NCBI GenBank assembly: GCA_022457155.1
Contig: JAJGOT010000476.1
Location: 245,001-309,000, forward strand
Source of the DNA: Cladopsammia gracilis
Taxonomy: Eukaryota; Cnidaria; Anthozoa; Scleractinia; Dendrophylliidae
Direction: 5' to 3'
Length of the DNA: 64,000 nucleotides
Positions 1 to 11,170 of the stretch are shown here, in pieces. The notes under the pieces were generated by a model, which did no database searches, had not been told where the DNA came from, and saw only the letters and a list, made by a program, of their open reading frames with translations. The stretch's first letter is position 1. Each line of letters opens with the position of its first letter. The translations under genes were made by a program, and so were the position numbers.

Positions 1-242
1 AATAATAATAACAAGGAGCCCGATGGGCTTCGAAACTGGCTCGTTTGGTCTCAGTTTCCACCCGGTTATTATTTTACAGTTTTATATTAGCATTCCACAA
101 TATACAATCCAGAATCTATTAATATGCACAGTCCAGTCCACATTTTCACTTTCATTCCGCAGCCCGCTTCAGCTTCAACCCCCTACCACCCCCCGCCCCC
201 CTCCCCGTCGACAAATATTAAATTGTCCATCCCTTTGCAGGC

Positions 243-573
243 TACAACACAGGGAGCAGAGGAGCCAAATTTGACCTTTACGCGTTCGATCTTCGATCTG
301 TTGTTTACGAGTCTGTTTTTCGCCCCAGCGGGACCCCAAGCGTAATCGGAGCTTTCCGTTGGGTAACCGCAAATTGCTGACTGTGGGCGCCACAAAATCG
401 TTGCCTCGCTCGGAAAGCTTACGCTTTCCGGAAAGCGCCGATTACGCTTGGGGTCCCGCTGGGGGAAAAGCTCGAAAACAACAGATCGAATAATGCAAGA
501 CACAGCGAGCGTTTTAAGCTCAAAGATCGAACGCGTATTAGATCAAATTTGGCTCCTCTGCTCCCTGTGGCTA
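243..573. mobile_element. Long inverted-repeat element, about 330 bp
   Basis: The left arm (about 243-350, containing AGGGAGCAGAGGAGCCAAAT and GGGACCCCAAGCGTAATCGG) is matched in reverse complement by the right arm (about 430-573). The right arm has a short extra segment near 493-525. It looks like a non-autonomous foldback element. Nothing coding; the open frames here read through the arms. Confidence 0.7.
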
Positions 574-574
574 C

Positions 575-1300
575 AATTTCAGGTCTATATTTTTTCTCTG
601 GTCGACTCTGTACTGTTAGCAAAAACATAAGTTAGTTGTATATTTTTTTGGCTTTAAAATCCTTGAAACCAACTACTACAAGGAATCAGGATTGTTTGAA
701 CACAGGCATTTTGGAGAATCGGTGATAGGATTTCGAATAAATTGACAATATCAACATGATCGATCAAATAATTAACAGCCGACCATAGCGTGACATAAAT
801 TCGAGATGTTTGAAATTTCAACGTGATTCCATGGCGTAATGCTTGAGAATTGTTTACTCAGCAGTTCTCAGTTTGACTCACCGGGACGTGTTTTGTTCAA
901 CGATTTAATTTATTCGATCTAAACTCAACTGTTTGACAATTGATTTGGTTAGAAAAGTTCAACCCGCTTTCCTTTTACCAGAAATAGAACACATTCGTTA
1001 ACAATTCCGTCAAAATTACAACGGTAAATATTTCAATTGTAAATTGTCGTTTCGATGACATCACTGATTTCTGAAAACCGGAAGTAAATTAGGTACAGTG
1101 TTGGCCACAGCAAAAGCGATTCCCGGGGCAGGTGACCCGACAGGGAAAAAAAGAGGGTATTTTAAGAACCGACTCGTCGCAGAGTAACGAACAGAGACCC
1201 AAAAGATCAGCATGATGGGATCTGCACGAATCCTCAGGAAGGTCAGTGTATGAACTGAAGTATGAAGCTTATGAAGCTTAAGTATGTATGAAGCTTAGTG
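575..1300. other. No feature identified
   Basis: AT-rich sequence without a convincing gene or repeat on either strand. Confidence 0.5.
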
Positions 1301-1303
1301 TAT

Positions 1304-1406
1304 GAACAGAATGAATGACTTCTGTTCAGTGACTAATGCCCCAAGTGCATGGTTTGCACTCAGCTGATGCACAAAAAGAACACCAGCAAAGACTGAGACA
1401 GAAGAG

Positions 1407-1443
<37 letters not shown>

Positions 1444-1881
1444 GTAAATAACTTTTAAGGTTGCGACACATTAGACATTATCTTACCCGTGCTCAGGTTT
1501 GTCTCCTGTTCTAGAACTTTGAACATTTTACATATTTTAGCGTAAATTTGTTTAGTTTATTATATATATACATATACATATTTTAACTTTACCTTTTATT
1601 GTATAATATTTTTTAACTCTAGTCTCACTAGGTGGAGCATAGGTCACGCCTTGGCGCCCTGTGTTCCTTTTAACTGTATAGCATACAGATAGTTTTTACT
1701 GCTGATAATAATAATGAACAGAATGAATGACTTCAGTGACTGATGCCCCAGGTGCATGGTTTGCACTCGGCTAATGCACAAAAAGAACACAAGCAAAGAC
1801 CAAGACCTTAGACCCCTGGATGGGGTTCGGTCCCAACTTTTTTCCAAAGAAACCTGTTGACCATCAACAGTGGAGAATATT

Positions 1882-1924
<43 letters not shown>

Positions 1925-1940
1925 GTAATAATAATAATAT
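1304..1940 (+). repeat. Two copies of a LINE-tail-like unit, each with (TAA)n
   Basis: The unit at 1304-1405 (GAACAGAATGAATGACTTC to CAGCAAAGAC) recurs at 1714-1805 with few changes. (TAA)n tracts at 1408-1440 and 1885-1935 follow. The sequence between them is AT-rich with a second short (AAT)n. They look like two stacked 3' ends of retroposons. Confidence 0.55.
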
Positions 1941-2326
1941 AGCCCAAGCCTAACAGCGTCGCACTTTGAACAAGCTTAACTAAGGTGAAACTTAACTAAG
2001 GTGAAAGGTTGGAAGCACAAGAATTAAGATTGACGAACGGGCTATTTTCAATTTTAGCAATTCTCAGAAACAGTATTACGCGACCGTCTGCACAGTACAT
2101 TTTTATAGACCGTACAAAAGTCCACAAAAACAACTTTTCTCTGTCTAGAATAACTAGTACCACTAGTCTCCGAAAAAAATACAGTTTTTGTTTGTCAAAA
2201 ATTGCCCGAGAAACTGATTTGAAAATCTAAAATTGCAAAAATACACAAACATATTTGCATAAGGCGATGCGAGTGAAGATAGCGCCAGTAATTAAGATCG
2301 AATCTAATCGAATCTACTCACTTTTG

Positions 2327-2692
2327 TCACAGTGGCGATTTTTGTCGCCGTGACGGGAGAAAGAAACAGGACATACGTCCCAATTGATATCAATCCCCCA
2401 TGGAGACCAGACCACAACACCGGGGACTACGTCCCCTACTCTTTTTCGAACAGTGATGTGGGTTCTTTTACGTCCCCTACTATTTTAATGTCAGAAGGTG
2501 TAGGAGACAAGGCCAACGGCTTAACGTCACCGCCCAATGACGCGATCATCTGAACTGCGACAAGGTGTTTGAGCACAGACAGCATGATCTTACCAGTTAT
2601 TTAAAGACCCTGGTTAGTGGTCCGGCCGGGATTCAAACCCGCGACCTCCCGCTCTACAGACTGGCGCCCAACTAACTGAGCTAACCAGGAGG
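2327..2692 (-). mobile_element. tRNA-derived SINE, copy A
   Basis: On the minus strand the head at 2692-2612 is tRNA-like, with an A box (GGTTAGCTCAGTTAGTTGG) and a B box (GGGTTTGAATCCC). A body of about 280 bases follows and ends near CACTGTGACAAAAGTGAG. A nearly identical copy lies at 52577-52938 in the opposite orientation. The 73-codon open frame on the plus strand is conserved between copies only because the SINE is. Confidence 0.8.
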
Positions 2693-3240
2693 CGGTCAAG
2701 GCGGAGATCGACACACCAGGACCCGTTACATGGTTCACAAACGCAGACTTTAATGAACAACGTCCGACCCGTAAAACAAGATGGCCGACTCACTAGAATA
2801 CCCCCACGCCCGCGCCTAAACCTTATATAGGTAAACGCTGACCGACGCGCCTAATCCTTACGCAGGTAAACGCTGACCGATAAGCGAACGGCTTACAATA
2901 ACAGACCTACTGGCGTGGTCTCTTCTTTCTACTGTCCAATAAACTAATTCCTATGGATACAAATACAAGTTAACTTGTCTAAAGAATACCTCGAGTTACA
3001 CATTGACAAAACTATGCCTAACGGAATGGACTTGAGGTTACATCTTAAGCTATCAATGGGCGAGCTAATAAACCCAACAACATTAAAGAGTTTCTTACAG
3101 TCCAAAGATTGCCTAACTGAACTGGCCCGAGTTCATGACTTAAGCTAACACCTTGAGAGCGGCGGTAAGCTGGCACAAAAGCTGGAGACGGTAGATAAAC
3201 AGGGTGACATCAAACCAGGGAAAGTCCTAGTACTGGCTGC
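2693..3240 (-). other. Possible 3' LTR or 3' UTR of the Gypsy element
   Basis: It lies directly beyond the polyprotein stop on the minus strand. A TATATAAGG box on the minus strand near 2822-2830 and tandem GGTAAACGCTGACCGA pieces (about 2830 and 2865) are the only structure I see. No partner LTR was found. Confidence 0.35.
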
Positions 3241-4078
3241 ATTACTTGAACTCTACCACATAGTCGCCGAAACGCCGCGGTAGGCGTCGTTGTCTTGTTG
3301 ACCGCCTGTTCTGTGGGGGACTGGCACAAGAGAGGTCAGCAGGGATGTCCTCGCTTTCATCTGACGGATCGAGCTGAACGTCTTCGCTAGGGGTGATGTC
3401 ACCTACTGCGGGGACCGTAGACAATGGGGGAGTAGATATCTCTAGAGGGATGATTGGGGACGGCGGAGGCAGGGAGAAGGGCTGCTAGGAATATCCTGTC
3501 CGTCGCAAGGCTTGGCGCTAGCGGCATCTTCTTCGTCGCCCGAGATGACACTGACTTCCTCCTCGCTGGGGGGGGGGGGGGGGGGGGGTTGGACACACGG
3601 CGTCGGGCAGAAGGAACCTTGTAACACTCATCCCTTTTCACGCGATAAGAGAAGTTACGCAACTGAGAACCCACGAACTTACGGATATTGCACCATTTGC
3701 CGTCCTCTGAGATAACAAGATATCGGTCGCGACTGCACGACTTGTTGCGGTCACAGTGAAGATACACCAAGTCTCCTACCTCTATTGACTGGGGGCAGGG
3801 CAAGGGTCCCTTGTGCTCCCTGTGGTTGCTGTCTGAGAAGCTCGCCCTCCAATTCCTGAACGGCTTTCTCAGCTACTGGGTTCTTGTTTAGGTTCTTTAC
3901 ACGACCGATTTCGAGGGAGAGCTTATGTTGCAGAAGGAGGTCATCATGGACCAGGGCCCTAAAGGCAGGAGCGGCATCACAACGGATGACAGCATTGGGG
4001 CCGTCAAGGGGCCGTAGCCCTACACACAGCTGGATAAGACCATCACGTAAGGTGCCATGGCGCTCGTCTTCCACAAAA
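3241..4078 (-). pseudogene. Gypsy relic: integrase core end and C-terminal domain
   Basis: Frames 3751-4074 and 3399-3803 continue the integrase interrupted at about 7757. They show the second catalytic Asp region (VIRCDAAPAF) and the Glu region ([14 protein letters not shown]), then a C-terminal beta domain ([16 protein letters not shown]). A 21-base G run (3568-3588) codes for Pro on the minus strand. The final frame ends RRLPRRFGDYVVEF at the stop near 3241. Confidence 0.72.
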
Positions 4079-4495
4079 AGAATGAATGAATGAATGAATG
4101 AATAAACTTTATTTAAACACGGTGTTTACATTAGTAACTAACTGCTTTACAGAAAAGCCGTGTGCTAAAAACGTTTACTATTCCAATTATACAATGATAA
4201 GCAACTATATAACACTAACTAGAAGACAGCGAGATTGTTAATCTGTGTTTTAAAAACGGAGAGAGAATTTGCAGATCTGATGTTAAAAGGAATGGAAGTT
4301 CCATATTTTTGCTCCAACAAAAAAAAACTATTAACTTTTGCAAGTTCAGTATTATATTTAGGTAGGAGTAATCGACTTCCGCTCTCACGAAGTGTATAAA
4401 CACTATTACTCTTTTCGAAAAGATCAGTGAGATAACCTGGAGCTCTTTTATTCATAATTTTATACATCAGGATCGCTATATGCTTTCTTCTAATG

Positions 4496-4668
4496 GAGTG
4501 TTTTCACATGACGTCACGGCGGCCATGTTGGTGTCCCAAAACAATAAAACGGCGGCCATATTGGTGTCCCAAGCTAATCCTGTGGGGATTGAACTCTTTC
4601 CTAATGCAAACACTTTGTTTTGTTTAAATAAATTAGCATAGCTGCAGACCACGTGAGTGAAAACACTC
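4496..4668. mobile_element. MITE with GAGTGTTTTCAC terminal inverted repeats
   Basis: The sequence begins GAGTGTTTTCAC and ends GTGAAAACACTC, with an internal near-repeat of CGGCGGCCATNTTGGTGTCCCAA. It sits at one border of the block that interrupts the minus LINE. Confidence 0.7.
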
Positions 4669-4835
4669 TATAACTACTGATCCTCATCAAATCCTATTGT
4701 TCTCTCTCTGCATTATATCAACGATTGCAGCGTGATTAGGAGTTTTGATTCCAAGTGTCTGAGGAAAACGGGGGCGGTCCTTTTTGTTAGCAAGGGAAAT
4801 TATCAGGGGTAATACTAAACGTGCTAAAACAGACT

Positions 4836-4902
4836 AACTGCAATATTTTTAATATTGCAGTGCGCACGCTGCAATATTAAAAAAATATTGCAGTTAGCCC
4901 GT
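4836..4902. repeat. Hairpin of CTGCAATATT arms
   Basis: An inverted repeat has arms reading AACTGCAATATTTTTAATAT on one side and the reverse complement near 4875-4902, with an inner TGCAATATT pair around TGCGCAC. It is probably a small non-autonomous element. Confidence 0.6.
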
Positions 4903-5126
4903 TTTTACCAGGTTTAAGTATCCCGCCCTGATGATTTCGTTATTAAAAGACCGTTTGGGTCTTACCCTTATTATTTTTGCCGCTAACATTTGTTTAAATT
5001 GGAATCCCACTATGTAATGTACAACTGAAGATAAAACTTTCTAAAATAAACAGTACACAAGAAAACTATTCCAGGAGATATGTGAACACAAAGATATTCA
5101 ATTTATTATAAATCGTAAATTGTTTA

Positions 5127-5800
5127 CACCTCATACAAGGACTGATTACAAACTTCACTTGTTTCTGGCTCAATGGATTTTTCCTTTAACCCCTTTTCTT
5201 CTTTTTGCTCACTGCACTTATGTTCATCATCTTCCTTAATACATTTTTCTTCATTTACCTCGACATTAATTCCAACATGTTTTGAAGTCGTTCCCTGCAA
5301 GATTTCACTTGCTTTCCTCTTAAGTGTCGATGACGTACATTTATACGCCCTTTTCCCCCCTTGGTACACGTTCACCGCCATCATACAATCGCTTAGCACA
5401 ACTACGCCGAAGGGAATGATTAGTATAGTGTCCATCGAACCCCCCCTTTTTTCATAATTTTCTTTACCACATTCCCCAAAGTTTCTCTCCCCGTTCCTTT
5501 TTTGTAATACCAGATGTCCCCTTTTGGCTTATGCAAAGTTCGCAAATAAAACACGTTATCGCTGACTTCCATTGGGACATGAGACATATATTTCTTATAC
5601 AGTTCAACCGGGCAACGATCTACATTAGTCAAATTCTTATATGCCCGAACAACGTTCCTTTTGATACGCAAATGGCCCAATCCCCCATTATTAGTCTTAC
5701 TTATATCCTCGGTGTACTGCAAAAATTCACTCCCCGATGCAAACTCTGCGTGATAAAAATCGCTGATTCGTCTTCCGATTAATCCTCCGTGCTTCCAACA
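5127..5800 (-). pseudogene. Crypton-like tyrosine recombinase C-terminal relic (DUF3504-like)
   Basis: Minus-strand frames 5800-5420 and 5435-5124 resemble the C-terminal catalytic part of Crypton-type tyrosine recombinases. Marks are HGGLIGRRISDFYHAEFASG, KTNNGGLGHL, RCPVELYKKYMSHVP, DIWYYKKGTGRETLGNVVKK, and, in the second frame, AYKCTSSTLKRKASEILQG, the usual end of the domain. A frame change between the two parts removes the region that should hold the H-x-x-R and His/Tyr catalytic residues, so it is inactive. The assignment is by motif memory and moderately sure. Confidence 0.55.
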
Positions 5801-5904
5801 AGTAAGCTAGGTACTGAATAAAATGACTGAGTACTCTGGGTTATAAAGTATGCAAATTTTTGTGAACATTCTCGTCAACAACAAATAAATTCAATACTAA
5901 TGTT

Positions 5905-6300
5905 CACACATGATCGTAGTTACATAATCCTCACAACAACTGAGGAATTGAGGGTTATGTAATCGCCACCGCACTGTATTAGTGTACGTAGTCACAAGAA
6001 GTGCTAATTTCATTGTTATAGCTGTATTCAAAATCAATGTAACAGCCAAAGGGGCGGCTAAAATCGAGGATATAATGTATAGGGAGAACAATACGATTTT
6101 GTGAGGATAAATTGTCATTAGCTAAATAATCTTCACAACAACTGAGGATTTGGGGGTTACGTAATGGCCACCACACTGTATACGTAGCAACAATAAGTGC
6201 TAATTTCATTGTTATAACTGTATTCAAAATAAAAAAACAACAGCCAAAGGGGTGGCTAAAATCGAAGATACAATGCAGAAAGAAAACAATGGGTTTTGAT
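5905..6300. repeat. Two-copy tandem repeat of about 200 bp
   Basis: Units at about 5912-6108 and 6117-6300 share CACAACAACTGAGGA, AGTGCTAATTTCATTGTTAT, GTATTCAAAAT and AACAGCCAAAGGGG in the same order. No coding sense; the short frames across it are by-products of the duplication. Confidence 0.75.
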
Positions 6301-6315
6301 GAGAAACAGTAATTA

Positions 6316-6434
6316 TAATAGATAATTACTTCGGCTCACAGCATTATTAGGTATATTGCAGGCAGCTGAGGGCTGCGCCCTCAGCTGCCTGCAATATACC
6401 TAATAATGCTGCGAGCCTCAGTAATTATCTATTA
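6316..6434. repeat. Near-perfect 119-bp hairpin
   Basis: Arms of about 58 bases pair around the centre CTGAGGGCTGCGCCCTCAG, with only a few mismatches (CTCACAG/CTGCGAG). The outermost bases are TAATAGATAATTAC and its complement. It closes the block that interrupts the LINE. Confidence 0.85.
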
Positions 6435-6844
6435 AATAGTCTCCAGATCATCCCAACCTAATTCTTTTCGAATATTAATTGATCTTTTATCATAACCCTT
6501 ACGGGTTATAATTCTGGCCGCTCGGTTTTGTAGTTTTTGAAGTCTTGAGGTCAGAGTTTTATTCAAGTTGCCCCAAACTACATCACAGTAATCAAAAAGG
6601 GGTTTAATGAGAGACTTGTATATAGTTATGAGGGTGTTTTGGGGAACGTACCTGCGAGCTTGTTTTAAAGCGGCTAGTCCAGAAGAGACGCGTTTACATA
6701 GACTGTCGACATGTTCATCCCAAATTAAACGTTGATCAATCATTACCCCAAGGGATTTTGTGGACTGAACCCTGTATATTGGCTGGCCACCAATGTTCAT
6801 ATTGGAACTACTAGTTTCAATGTTAGCTAGGTTGAAATCAGAGA

Positions 6845-7062
6845 CCTTGTTTCTAAATTGACTGATAGTAAATGTGACAACTGCCTTTTATGTAAGACTT
6901 AGGTTAGATTTTAAATTGTACATATTATATATAGTTTTATTTTAAATTCTTAAATATTTTTAGGTAGTATTTAGTGTCCCCAGTTAGTGGTTGTATAACT
7001 GCTATTTTAGATTTGACACATGAATAAAGGTTGTTGTTGTTGTTGTTGTTGTTGTTGTTGAG
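6845..7062 (+). mobile_element. Plus-strand LINE 3' tail with (GTT)n, inside the minus LINE
   Basis: About 215 bases of AT-rich sequence end with AATAAAGG and ten or so GTT units at 7024-7060. Similar tails occur at 25260-25465 (plus) and 31386-31940 (minus, read as AAC). It separates the YADD part of the minus LINE from its next domain, so it is a third-level insertion. Confidence 0.55.
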
Positions 7063-7756
7063 AACATTCAAACTAAGTTGGTTAGCTAGTAACCAATTTT
7101 TAATGTTATTCAAATCGTGGGTAACTTCACTGTGATTGTATCATCAGCATACATTCGTGCAGTCGAGAACTTAAGGCACGCAGGAAGATCATTTATATAA
7201 ATAAGAAAGAGTAGTGGTCCGAGGATCGAACCCTGTGGAACACCACAGGTGATTGTTCGCGGTTGTGAAGCGCTTCCTTCAACCACGCATAATTGTTTCC
7301 TGTTACTCAGATAAGATTTGATCCAGTCCAGGGTCAGTCCACTTATACCATATAGTTCTAGTTTTTGTAAAAGAATATCATGAGATACAGTATCAAAGGC
7401 CTTAGCCAGATCAAGAAATACAACCAAGTTTATGTTCCCTTGGTCAACATTAAAATACCATTCATTCGTCGCCTCTAACAGCGCAGTTGCTGTAGAATGC
7501 AACGAACGAAAACCTGATTGATGCTTAGTTAACAAGTTGTTGCTAGAAAAATAAATATATAGTTGGTCATAAATAGCCCTTTCAAAAAGTTTAGAAACAA
7601 TCGGCAGAACAGAGATCGGTCGATAATTATTAGGATCAGACTTATCGTCTTTCTTGTATACAGGAAAAACTTTGGCATTTTTGAACTCCATTGGAAATAT
7701 ACCGGTTTCCAGTGACTTGTTAAAAATTTTACAAAGAGGTTCAGCAAGAAGAAGCA

Positions 7757-8650
7757 AAGAAGAGTGGCAGTAAAGGAGGTCACACATTCTCTGAGTACCA
7801 GGATGAGTTGGCGGCACCGTTTAAGGATATCAGCAGCGAAGGAGACTCCAATTGCAGCAGGAGGATCTGAGGTGGACTGTTCCACGACCGAGTGAGGTGT
7901 ACGCCGGAAAGCCGCGCACAAATGACAGCCCAGGGACGTGCGTTCGATAGCCTTGTCGAAATGAAGAGCACAGAAGTACCGACTCACTATCTTCTTAAGC
8001 TGACTGCTGGACGGATGAGACAGTTGTAGGTGTAAGGCAGTCAGGAGGCCATCCAGGACTTGTCTGGGAACGATGATACACTCGCGCGAGGGAACAAGGG
8101 GCTCGTCTCGTTTCACTACAAGGAGGCCATCAGAGGCGATTGTTGCAGCAGACAAGTATCTTTTCACATCTTTAATATTAGTTAGCTTCTTGGAGGGGCG
8201 AGTTCCTTGTACTAAGTGCGCGTGAGTACGACGTAAATCCGCGCATTCAGATTGGATTGACAGCCAGGTTGTTCGGCTTGTGAAAGGAAGCTTCTTCAAA
8301 CCAGACAATACCTCCTGGGTAGACAGGCGACGGACAACTGACTCCTCGGCCTGCTTGATGAAGCTACATATTTGGCATGAACTGTCACTACAATCTGGCA
8401 CGTAACGACTGGCGAAATCAGATGGTAAGATAGAGGCACCCGCAACGTGTCTTACGGTGGCCTGGTAGCGGCTGACAGTTGATAAGAATGTTGACGCCCG
8501 TGGACTTGCCGAGAACTCTCCTCTGCACAACTTTTCAAAGGCTTGAACGCATGGCTTGCTATCAGTGAGGATACACGCCTTGTGTTTCGACTGTATAATG
8601 TAAGGGCTGAAATGCTTGGTTGCCACGTCAATAGCTAGAGCTTCTACCTC
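7757..8650 (-). pseudogene. Gypsy relic: RNase H end and integrase zinc-binding domain
   Basis: The frame from 8626 contains RNase H-like residues ([15 protein letters not shown]) and the integrase HHCC domain, seen as [14 protein letters not shown] followed by LGCHLC. It then enters the start of the integrase core and runs out at about 7757, where LINE sequence begins. The 365-residue open frame seen here is therefore a chimera of two elements. Confidence 0.75.
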
Positions 8651-8659
8651 GCAGGGTAA

Positions 8660-10066
8660 CTATGACAGTTGATGACCACGTAACTTGGCACTGAAGAACC
8701 CAGCGATTCCAGGTCTCTTAACAGCGCCGTCCGTAACGATCCACAACTGGTCATCGGGTCTGGGCAGTGTAACTGTGCGACTGGAAGCGAGGGCATCTTG
8801 AGCGAGTTTAAATGAGGTATGAAGGAGATCTGGCCAATTTATGTCATCTTGCGACTGCTTGCCAGCCACAGCCTCGTCAAGGGGGGCTAACAGGGACGAA
8901 CATTGAGGGATTACTCGAGCGAGGACCTTGTAGGCCCCAATAAAGGACTTCATACCGCCGACTTTTTTTGGAGGACTACAGGAGGCCAGTGTCGAGACAC
9001 GATGGGGGCAAGCGCTGTTAGTACCTTGAGACCAGATCCATCCGAGGACGGTTGCGGTTTGGGGGTTTATAACGGTCTTCGATGCAGACAGTCGTAAGTT
9101 AGCTTTGTAGAGGGCTAGCAATACGGACGACCAATTGTGTAATAACTCGTCTGGATCGTTGCCACCACAATACAAATCATCAGCTATCTTGGCCACCACG
9201 CCTTCTCGGAGAAGGTCACCCAAGACGCGGTACATAAGCTCTTCAAGCGCTGTCTCTGAACCTGGCATACCCATGGCGGATCGGGCATAAACGCGTACTC
9301 CACAAAATGGAGTCGCGACCCCACAATACTTCATTGACTCTTGGGCAAGAGGGATCTGTTAAAACGCGCTGGTTAGTCAGTAATGATAATATGCTTCCAC
9401 TGAGCTATCAGGCGGAGAGCAGAATTGACATCAGGAAGCAGTGACGGCTGCGGTTTGCTATAGCGGCCCACGTCAGCAAAGTCAGTGACGAGGCGAAAGC
9501 CACCTGACGACTTTTTAACCAAGAATGACGGGTTAAGGTACTCCACGGAAACGTTGACGTCCTCAGGGCGACGAAATACACCCAGTTTTCCAGCTCGTCA
9601 AACTTTTGCTGTAACTCAATGAGCTTGTCTCGTGCGTACTGTGGCAGTCTACCCTTCCGCTGAGGGGCTCCACTGGACCCATATTCACCCTGGCTTGGAA
9701 GTGGCCTACTGCACCGTTGTATCCAGTTATGTTAGGATCAAAGACAGAGTCATACTGGTCCAGGAGTGTGCGGAACTTGCTCTTAGTACCCGGGGGAAGG
9801 AGGTTACCAGGGTCGAGTAGGACGTCGTGGGAGTGCTTGGTCTCCGATACAAGAACTGCGCGAGTCTTGTGAAGGGGGAGACTATTAACCGGCTTAGGAG
9901 GCTGCTCAAGGACGGTGGGAGTGAAAGTAGGGCTGATCTGACAGAAGTGCTGGTTCTTTTTCAGAACGAGTGGACTGTCTGACAGGTTGGGGATACGGAC
10001 TCTACCAGCAATACTTGCTATGAGGCCTGGAGAAGGCCACATGTCGGAGACCTTCGGCTGCAACAA
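8660..10066 (-). pseudogene. Gypsy relic: linker and reverse transcriptase
   Basis: From 10066 to about 9563 the frame encodes the protease-RT spacer. From about 9590 to 9370 another frame gives the first RT motifs ([20 protein letters not shown]). After a stop and frame change, 9334-8660 carries the palm, with IADDLYCGG in place of the usual Y-x-D-D and a following [14 protein letters not shown]. At least two frame breaks are needed to read through, so it is inactive. Confidence 0.78.
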
Positions 10067-10221
10067 GCAGAGTGCGTCAGGTCGAGGCTCTGGTGCGTAC
10101 TAAGCGTCCGGTGAAGCTTCTTCAGGCAATTCTAACTCTAAGTAGTCTCCTGGCCACACTGTTGTGGGGGAGGGGGGGGGGGGGGGGCGTAATACCAGAG
10201 CACGGCGAATCGCGTTAAGGG

Positions 10222-10965
10222 TCAGCGGAGGCTCGAGGGAACCGTACGTGAAAATCTCGCCGTCTCCCAGGATAACCTGCCGTTTCGCGGGACGAACAGC
10301 AACGTCGTTAGCTTCCATGAATGGCGTCCTGCCAAGATGTCGACATCTAAATTCTCCAAATGAAAAACGTGACTCCCTCGGCTGAGGTCAAGCCGTGTTT
10401 CACCAAGGACCTTCAAAGGCGAGGAACCATCCGCTTGGTGGGCCGACTGAGAACTTTGTTGGATTTCAGCATGGAGCCTGTGAACAACAGAGAGTCTAAT
10501 CATATTTCCTGTGGCACCACTATCAATGATGGCCGTAAAACGTGTCAATGTACGAGGATTGCCGCACGAGTACCCTTCGGGATGCCTCAAGAGGGTTAGG
10601 ATCGCCTTGCTCGGTGGAGGGTGTGTCGTCAGGAGGAACATCCAAATCGTCGCTCTCATCGGCGAGTATGGAGACAATTTGTTGGGTCCTCAATATGTAC
10701 CTGCGATCTTGCTCAGGTAAGAAACCACACTCGCTAAGAAAATGATTGTAGGATCGGCCTGCTTGCTTACACAGAGGGCATTCTTTGACGCGTGGAGAGA
10801 ATCTGCCGGAAGGTTTGAAAGGAGACCTATAACTGGGTGTCCCCTTTCGCGGAAGTGACTTGTTTAAGGCGAATGAGGCGGAGGAGCCCATGACCTTTGC
10901 GTCGTCTGCAGAACGGATCTCATCTAGAAGCGAGTCTAACGCCTGCGAAATTTCAGGCTTAATTC
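10222..10965 (-). pseudogene. Gypsy relic: zinc knuckle and aspartic protease
   Basis: The stretch 10523-10960 encodes the end of a gag-like protein with a zinc-knuckle-like motif CPLCKQAGRSYNHFLSEC (C-x2-C-x8-H-x4-C). The overlapping 10222-10677 frame has an aspartic protease active site, DSGAT, followed by a typical substrate-flap region. The two frames overlap, as expected for gag-pol. A 16-base G run at 10172-10187 falls in a Pro-rich stretch. Confidence 0.72.
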
Positions 10966-11170
10966 CTCGCGAAGCGAGGGCCGAAGGCCCGAGCGTATCG
11001 AGGCTAATAAATTTGGCGGCCGAAGGCCGCTCGGGTGCTCGGGTGCTCGGGAGCTGAGCCGCGCCAAATCGAGCGAAAAATTTATATATACTGAAGATGT
11101 CGTGCAGTTGCCTGGCAACAAAAATCGCGACCGCTGACAATGGCGCGCGCTCATGTTTATTCATGGAGGC
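10966..11170. repeat. GC-rich dispersed repeat at the Gypsy 5' break
   Basis: Alternating CGAAGGCC/GGCCGAAGG and tandem CTCGGGTG pieces replace the expected retroelement sequence. It is probably a piece of another non-autonomous element. Confidence 0.4.

Larger units (their letters stand above)
4080..7757 (-). mobile_element. 5'-truncated LINE inserted in the Gypsy integrase, with (ATTC)n 3' tail
   Basis: The minus strand encodes a non-LTR reverse transcriptase from about 7757: [52 protein letters not shown] and YADDT. The C-terminal RT part follows at 6800-6432 (LIKPLFDYCDVVWGN) and, after an insertion, at about 4493-4219 (MYKIMNKRAPGYLTDLFEKS, then SANSLSVFKTQI). The element ends with a polyadenylation signal and (ATTC)n at 4081-4103, typical for target-primed insertion. 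The Gypsy integrase reads on directly at both outer edges, so the LINE entered after the Gypsy element. Confidence 0.82.
3241..10965 (-). mobile_element. Degenerate Gypsy-type LTR retroelement, split by a LINE
   Basis: Read on the minus strand, the pieces appear in the order nucleocapsid, protease, reverse transcriptase, RNase H/integrase N-terminus, then (after a 3.7-kb insertion) integrase core and C-terminus, ending with a stop at about 3241. Frames are broken in several places. The 5' end is cut at about 10965 by GC-rich dispersed repeat sequence, and I saw no matching 5' LTR. Sequence at about 2700-3240, with TATATAAGG on the minus strand near 2822, could be the 3' LTR. It is a fragment and not able to code for a working element. 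Confidence 0.8.

Noticed and set aside
2332..2553. 73-codon frame, nearly identical to one at 52698-52919
   Set aside because: Both lie in the body of the same tRNA-derived SINE; identity reflects the repeat and not protein conservation.
7529..8626. 365-codon minus frame as a single protein
   Set aside because: The first part is Gypsy RNase H/integrase and the last part is LINE sequence; it is a chimera across an insertion border.
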